Below, one piece after another: positions 60,275-64,000 of a stretch of DNA of 64,000 nt; positions within the stretch are counted from its first letter, which is position 1; each line of letters begins with the position of its first letter. The stretch is taken from positions 124,001-188,000 of the forward strand of contig NZ_NGKC01000003.1 of NCBI RefSeq assembly GCF_003987655.1. The letters are read 5' to 3'. The notes below the pieces were generated by a model. It searched no databases and was not told the origin of the DNA. It saw only the letters and a program-made list of their open reading frames with translations. The stretch comes from Vagococcus acidifermentans. GTDB taxonomy: Bacteria; Bacillota; Bacilli; Lactobacillales; Vagococcaceae. The translations under genes were made by a program, and so were the position numbers.

Positions 60275-62282
60275 GAAAACCAAAACATATATTGAAGGCC
60301 CCAATGTAATCGTCACATGGGCGCTGGGGCATTTGCTGGGATTGAAAATGCCGGAGGATTACAAAAAAGAATGGGCAGAGTGGCAGCTGGCTACACTGCC
60401 GATGATTCCTAAGAAGCACGGTATCAAACCGCTGCCGAAAACCCGGCACCAGTTGTCGGCCATTGCCCAGCTGGCCAGAAGGTCTGATGTCAAAGAGGCA
60501 GTTATTGCAACTGACGCGGGGCGCGAAGGCGAGCTGGTGGCGCGCTGGATTTTAGCGTATGTCAAGTTTGACAAACCGGTCAAGCGTTTATGGATTTCCT
60601 CCCAGACTGACAAGGCGATACGTGAAGGGTTTAAGCAATTAAAACCAAGCCAAGCGTATGATAATCTCTACGCTTCCGCACAGGCACGCTCTGAGGCTGA
60701 CTGGCTGGTCGGGCTGAATGTGACCCGGGCTTTGACGGTGAAATACCAAGACAGTTTATCAGCCGGCCGGGTGCAGACGCCGACATTGGCGATGGTCCGC
60801 CGTCAGGAAGAAAAAATCGAACACTTTAAACCTGAAACATACTATACACTGGATTTGCTGTATCAAGGGTTGAAAGGCAGACTGCAGTTGAAGCAGCCGC
60901 GGATGTACAAAGAACGCGAACAGCTGGCAGCGCTGATTGAGAATTTTTCAGCCAAGCAAGGTGTTGTCACGGACATCAAAGAAAAAGAAAAACGCGAGTC
61001 TGCGCCGCTGCCTTATGATTTGACCGAAATCCAGCGGGAAGCGAATCAGCGGTATCAGTTTTCGGCTAAAAAAACTTTGTCGGTCATCCAGCAGCTCTAT
61101 GAAGTGCACAAAATAGTGACGTATCCAAGAACGGACTCCAAATATTTGACATCTGATATGAAACAAACCATGACAGAGCGGCTGCAGGCGCTGGTGGCTT
61201 TTGATGCCGAACGGGCGAAACGCTATTTGAAAAATGGCGGGAAAGTCGTCCAGCAGAAAGTCTTTCAAGATGCCAAAGTGACGGACCACCACGGGCTGAT
61301 ACCGACAGAAGTGGCGCCGCGCGTGGAAAAACTGGATAATGATGAATTGCGGATTTACCGGATGATTGTGGAGCGCTTTTTCGGGCTGTTCGCACCGGTT
61401 CACGTTGCTTTGAAGCAAACGATTACTGTGAAAGTAGATGATGCCGAATTTCTTTTCAGGCAGGAGCAAATCAAAGAAGCCGGCTGGAAAGAAAGTGATG
61501 ATGTCGCCGGCAAACAGGTGGTTTTCAAAAAACAGCAAGGTATCCCGCTGGACTTTCATATCAATAAAGAGTTGACGACACCGCCGGCTCCGCTATCAGA
61601 GGGCACGCTGCTGGCTCAAATGGAAAAACACAATCTCGGCACGCCGGCAACCCGTGCGGAAATCATCGAGAAATTGATTTCTTCGGATTTGATGGAGCGG
61701 AACAATGGCAAATTGTCTGTTTCAGCTAAAGGCAGGCAGTTGCTGAAACTGGTGAATCCGTCGCTGGTGAGTCCGGAGTTGACTGAAAAGTGGGAAAAAG
61801 CCCTTGAAGCAATCGCCAGAGGTCAGCTTGACGGCCGCAAGTTTATCCGTGAAATCGAAGAAGATACGAAACAGCTGGTGTCTGAAATCAAAACCAGCGA
61901 CAAGACATACCGGGATTTTTCTTTGACGACCAAAAAATGTCCTGAATGCGGCGAGCTGTTGAGGGAGCGCAATACCAGAGACGGCAAAATTTATGTGTGT
62001 TCCAATCCGGAATGTACTTACCGGCGGCGGAAAGAGCCGAAACTGAGTAATCACCGCTGCCCGACGTGCAAGCGGAAAATGCAAATCATTGAAGGGAAGA
62101 ACGGGGCCTATTTCCGTTGCCCGCATGACGGTACTACTGAAAAAATGCTGGGTAAAAAAGCACGCAACCAGAAAATCAGCAAACATGAAGAACGCCGTCT
62201 GATGAAAAAAATCAACCAAGAGAGCGAACCGGCGGAAAGCCCGTTGGCCGCCGCTCTCAGAAAAGCCATGGAAGAAAAATAA
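60204..62282 (+). CDS. topB: DNA topoisomerase III (TopB)
   Basis: Type IA topoisomerase for decatenation and resolution of recombination intermediates. Toprim domain (LIIAEKPSVARDL, DAGREGELVARW), active Tyr in the VTYPRTDSKYL motif, and a C-terminal zinc region with CPECG, CSNPEC, CPTCK, CPHDG. 692 residues. ATG 60204 follows AGAGGA; a TTG three bases earlier is possible. Single chromosomal copy in view; its context does not link it to a mobile element. Confidence 0.95.
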   Translation: MKQLIIAEKPSVARDLAKVLGANKKTKTYIEGPNVIVTWALGHLLGLKMPEDYKKEWAEWQLATLPMIPKKHGIKPLPKTRHQLSAIAQLARRSDVKEAVIATDAGREGELVARWILAYVKFDKPVKRLWISSQTDKAIREGFKQLKPSQAYDNLYASAQARSEADWLVGLNVTRALTVKYQDSLSAGRVQTPTLAMVRRQEEKIEHFKPETYYTLDLLYQGLKGRLQLKQPRMYKEREQLAALIENFSAKQGVVTDIKEKEKRESAPLPYDLTEIQREANQRYQFSAKKTLSVIQQLYEVHKIVTYPRTDSKYLTSDMKQTMTERLQALVAFDAERAKRYLKNGGKVVQQKVFQDAKVTDHHGLIPTEVAPRVEKLDNDELRIYRMIVERFFGLFAPVHVALKQTITVKVDDAEFLFRQEQIKEAGWKESDDVAGKQVVFKKQQGIPLDFHINKELTTPPAPLSEGTLLAQMEKHNLGTPATRAEIIEKLISSDLMERNNGKLSVSAKGRQLLKLVNPSLVSPELTEKWEKALEAIARGQLDGRKFIREIEEDTKQLVSEIKTSDKTYRDFSLTTKKCPECGELLRERNTRDGKIYVCSNPECTYRRRKEPKLSNHRCPTCKRKMQIIEGKNGAYFRCPHDGTTEKMLGKKARNQKISKHEERRLMKKINQESEPAESPLAAALRKAMEEK

Positions 62283-62289
62283 ATAAACG

Positions 62290-62321
62290 AAAGACCTGCT
62301 TCACGTCAAGCAGGTCTTTTT
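62290..62321 (+). terminator. Rho-independent terminator after topB
   Basis: AAAGACCTGCTT (62290-62301) / AAGCAGGTCTTTTT (62308-62321). Confidence 0.93.
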
Positions 62322-62474
62322 GTCGCACCGTGACGAAGCGAAAGAAAGGGAAATTGTTTCTATTTATTATTATGCGGGCTGCTGCGTTTAGCGGCGGACA
62401 GGCTGACAGACGGGCGCAGGCGTATTTTTCCCCCTTGTTTAAGGATGTGTCAGGCAATTTATAACGTCTGCTTC

Positions 62475-62503
62475 TTGCTTAAAGCCGCCGCCGTTGATAT
62501 ACT
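62475..62503 (+). promoter_or_regulatory. promoter of the leader ORF and P-type ATPase
   Basis: TTGCTT (62475-62480), 17-base spacer, TATACT (62498-62503). The start of transcription would be near 62510, leaving a 160-base leader before the ATPase. Confidence 0.65.
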
Positions 62504-62529
62504 GTTCTAAATTAGTTTTGGAGGTGGTA

Positions 62530-62658
62530 ATGAAGTGGACAGCGATAGTGAAAGCGACCCGAAAAGGAAAAAAGTGCACTATCTTATTTTATAAAAAGGG
62601 CAGCCCCCGGAAAACCAGTCAACAGGGGTTATTTGTGCTGCACATTTTTATCAAATAA
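62530..62658 (+). CDS. 42-codon leader ORF before the P-type ATPase
   Basis: ATG 62530 is preceded by GGAGGTGG at good spacing and runs 42 codons to TAA 62656-62658, ending 11 bases before the ATPase start. The product is basic (MKWTAIVKATRKGKKC at the start, LFVLHIFIK at the end) with no recognised domain. It could be a small protein partner or a regulatory leader peptide. Two hairpins lie inside it, and the second is followed by a T-rich run. Confidence 0.5.
   Translation: MKWTAIVKATRKGKKCTILFYKKGSPRKTSQQGLFVLHIFIK
62544..62641 (+). promoter_or_regulatory. structured leader RNA with a possible attenuator
   Basis: Hairpin 1: GATAGTG (62544-62550) / CACTATC (62577-62583). Hairpin 2: GCAGC-CCCC (62600-62608) pairs with GGGG (62625-62628) and GCTGC (62637-62641), followed by ACATTTTTAT, terminator-like. 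I do not recognise a known riboswitch class. Confidence 0.4.
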
Positions 62659-62669
62659 GGAGCTAAAAC

Positions 62670-64000
62670 ATGCAAACAAAAGACTATCTTTTATCAACGA
62701 AAGACCTCTTGAAGAAATACAATCTGGTCGATTTAGATGCCGGCTTACCCAGCCGGGCTGCAAAGGACCGGCTCGCTGCCAACGGGAAAAATGCCCTTAA
62801 AAGCAAGTCGACCCCGAAATGGAAAATTTTGTTAAGGCAGTTTCATAACATGATTATTTATATTCTGATGGGCTCAGCCGCACTCACGTTGTTAATGGGT
62901 CATACGTCGGATGCGGTGATTATCGGCCTGGTAGTCATCACAAATGCCTTCATCGGTTATTATCAGGAAGCCAGCGCATCCGATGCCCTGGAAAAAATCA
63001 AGGAGATGCTGACAGCTGAAGCAACCGTCTACCGGGACGGCATCAGGACCGACATCCCGAGCGAAGAGCTGGTCGTCGGCGACGTGGTTTTTTTAGAAGC
63101 CGGCGACAACGTCCCTGCCGACTTGCGAATCGTTGAGGCCGATAATTTAAGAATACAGGAATCGGCACTGACGGGGGAAGCTGATTCAATTGAAAAGACA
63201 GAAGACCCGCTCATCGGTGCCGACATCCCGCTTGCTGAGCGTTCGAACTTGGCCTTTGCCTCAACGTCAGTGACAAACGGCAGCGGCAAAGGTATCGTGA
63301 TTGCCACTGGTGCGCAGACAGAAATCGGCAAAATCTCAACTGAGGTCAGTCACACCGGACAGAGAAAAACGCCGCTGATGAAAGAAATCGACCATCTAGG
63401 CAAAGGAATCACGTATGTCATTATCAGTGTATCCGTTGCCCTGTTCATCTTCAGTCTCGTACTGGAAACTTATGCGCTGTCTGTCCTGTCTTTGGCGGTG
63501 ATAACGATGATTGTCGGCTCGATACCTGAAGGACTGCCTGCGACAACATCAGTCGTTTTGGCAATGGGTGTCAGCGACATGGCCAAAAACAAGCAGACGA
63601 TTGTCAAGACGCTCCCCGCAGTCGAAACACTCGGCTCTGTCAATGTTATCGCCACCGACAAGACCGGCACGCTGACCAAAAATGAAATGACCGTCAAAAA
63701 AGTTATCCTGAAAAAAGAGAGTTACGATGTGACGGGCAACGGCTATTCGCCGGAGGGCAATGTCTTGTCAGCCGGCACTGTGACCAAGCTGAACGGGACG
63801 CTGAAATTATTTTTGGAGGTCGGCTATGAGGCTAATGACACAATGCTGGTCAAAGAGGACGGCCAGTGGGAGATAAACGGCGAGCCGACAGATGGTGCGT
63901 TCCTGACACTGTACCACAAAGTTTTTCCGGAAAAGGCTGTACCGGACTATGATGAAATCGACATGCTGCCCTTTGATTCCGATTACCGTTATGTAGCAAA
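62670..64000 (+). CDS. cation-translocating P-type ATPase (type II, likely calcium), 3' truncated by window edge
   Basis: The first 443 residues of a P2-type ATPase. The N-terminal cation ATPase domain (residues 1-75), actuator domain with ESALTGEAD, the transmembrane-4 ion-binding motif PEGLP and the phosphorylation motif DKTGTLTKNE (Asp at about 331) are in order. PEGLP favours a calcium-type or other type-II pump. AAGGAG precedes the ATG. The rest of the nucleotide-binding and the last membrane domains are beyond the window. A short ORF with RNA hairpins precedes it. Confidence 0.92.
   Translation, partial: MQTKDYLLSTKDLLKKYNLVDLDAGLPSRAAKDRLAANGKNALKSKSTPKWKILLRQFHNMIIYILMGSAALTLLMGHTSDAVIIGLVVITNAFIGYYQEASASDALEKIKEMLTAEATVYRDGIRTDIPSEELVVGDVVFLEAGDNVPADLRIVEADNLRIQESALTGEADSIEKTEDPLIGADIPLAERSNLAFASTSVTNGSGKGIVIATGAQTEIGKISTEVSHTGQRKTPLMKEIDHLGKGITYVIISVSVALFIFSLVLETYALSVLSLAVITMIVGSIPEGLPATTSVVLAMGVSDMAKNKQTIVKTLPAVETLGSVNVIATDKTGTLTKNEMTVKKVILKKESYDVTGNGYSPEGNVLSAGTVTKLNGTLKLFLEVGYEANDTMLVKEDGQWEINGEPTDGAFLTLYHKVFPEKAVPDYDEIDMLPFDSDYRYVA

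Noticed and set aside
62544-62641. yybP-ykoY manganese or M-box magnesium riboswitch before the ATPase
   Set aside because: The conserved loops of those classes are not visible; only two simple stems are found.

Overview
The window reads as a chromosomal stretch of a low-to-moderate GC Gram-positive bacterium of the order Lactobacillales (Enterococcaceae or Carnobacteriaceae-like). This rests on the gene content: a CpsB/CpsC/CpsD tyrosine-phosphoregulatory set, LytR-CpsA-Psr, alpha-glycerophosphate oxidase GlpO, mannose-family PTS, MupG, DUF1033, a POT peptide transporter, IS1216 and Tn916 parts, strong AGGAGG ribosome binding sites and sigma-A promoters. The genus is inference.

Region 1 (1-20.8 kb) is accessory. 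It starts with the tail of an IS3-family transposase. A surface polysaccharide locus follows, on the + strand from one clear promoter at 930-958: an unrecognised exported coiled-coil protein, CpsC/CpsD/CpsB regulators, a four-gene set like PglF/PglD/PglE/PglC (synthesis of a diacetamido sugar and its loading on undecaprenyl phosphate), a GT2 glycosyltransferase, a TupA-like ATP-grasp protein, flippase, polymerase and UDP-glucose dehydrogenase. The central genes are visibly A+T-rich. LytR-CpsA-Psr and VanZ genes close the locus. Next come an IS3 orfA fragment cut by an 809-bp IS1216 and the integrase end of a Tn916-type element (orf7, orf8, xis, int) whose other end is gone.

Region 2 (20.8-34 kb) is mostly housekeeping and catabolic: GT4 glycosyltransferase, RecQ, a YjdF-like membrane protein, a LacI regulator with its perfect 20-bp palindrome and an alpha-L-fucosidase, a flavin-like oxidase, UspA, GlpO, SstT and an acetamidase/formamidase.

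Region 3 (34-42 kb) is the most striking part: a complete selenium-dependent glycine reductase cluster, grdX-grdE-grdA-grdB-trxB-trxA-grdC-grdD. grdA and grdB each contain an in-frame UGA in the known selenocysteine context, each followed by a bSECIS-like hairpin. Naive gene calling splits both genes. The cluster should convert glycine, phosphate and reduced thioredoxin to acetyl phosphate and ammonia, giving one ATP. Such a pathway is typical of amino-acid-fermenting clostridia and unexpected in Lactobacillales. No selA, selB, selC or selD lies in the window.

Region 4 (42-48.2 kb) holds a DUF1576 membrane protein and a divergent pair: deoC on one side and a mannose-family PTS (IIA, IIB, IIC, IID) plus a GntR/UTRA regulator on the other. 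Identical TGTAATTACA operators sit beside both promoters.

Region 5 (48.2-64 kb) has a frameshifted XRE regulator with a membrane partner, a lipoprotein cyclophilin, MupG, DUF4003, a LysM-3D cell wall protein, peptide-use genes (Xaa-Pro peptidase, POT transporter, prolyl aminopeptidase-like hydrolase), ObgE, MnmA, DUF1033, topoisomerase III and the start of a P-type cation ATPase. A 42-codon reading frame containing two RNA hairpins precedes the ATPase.

All calls come from reading the sequence and recalling family motifs. No database search was possible.
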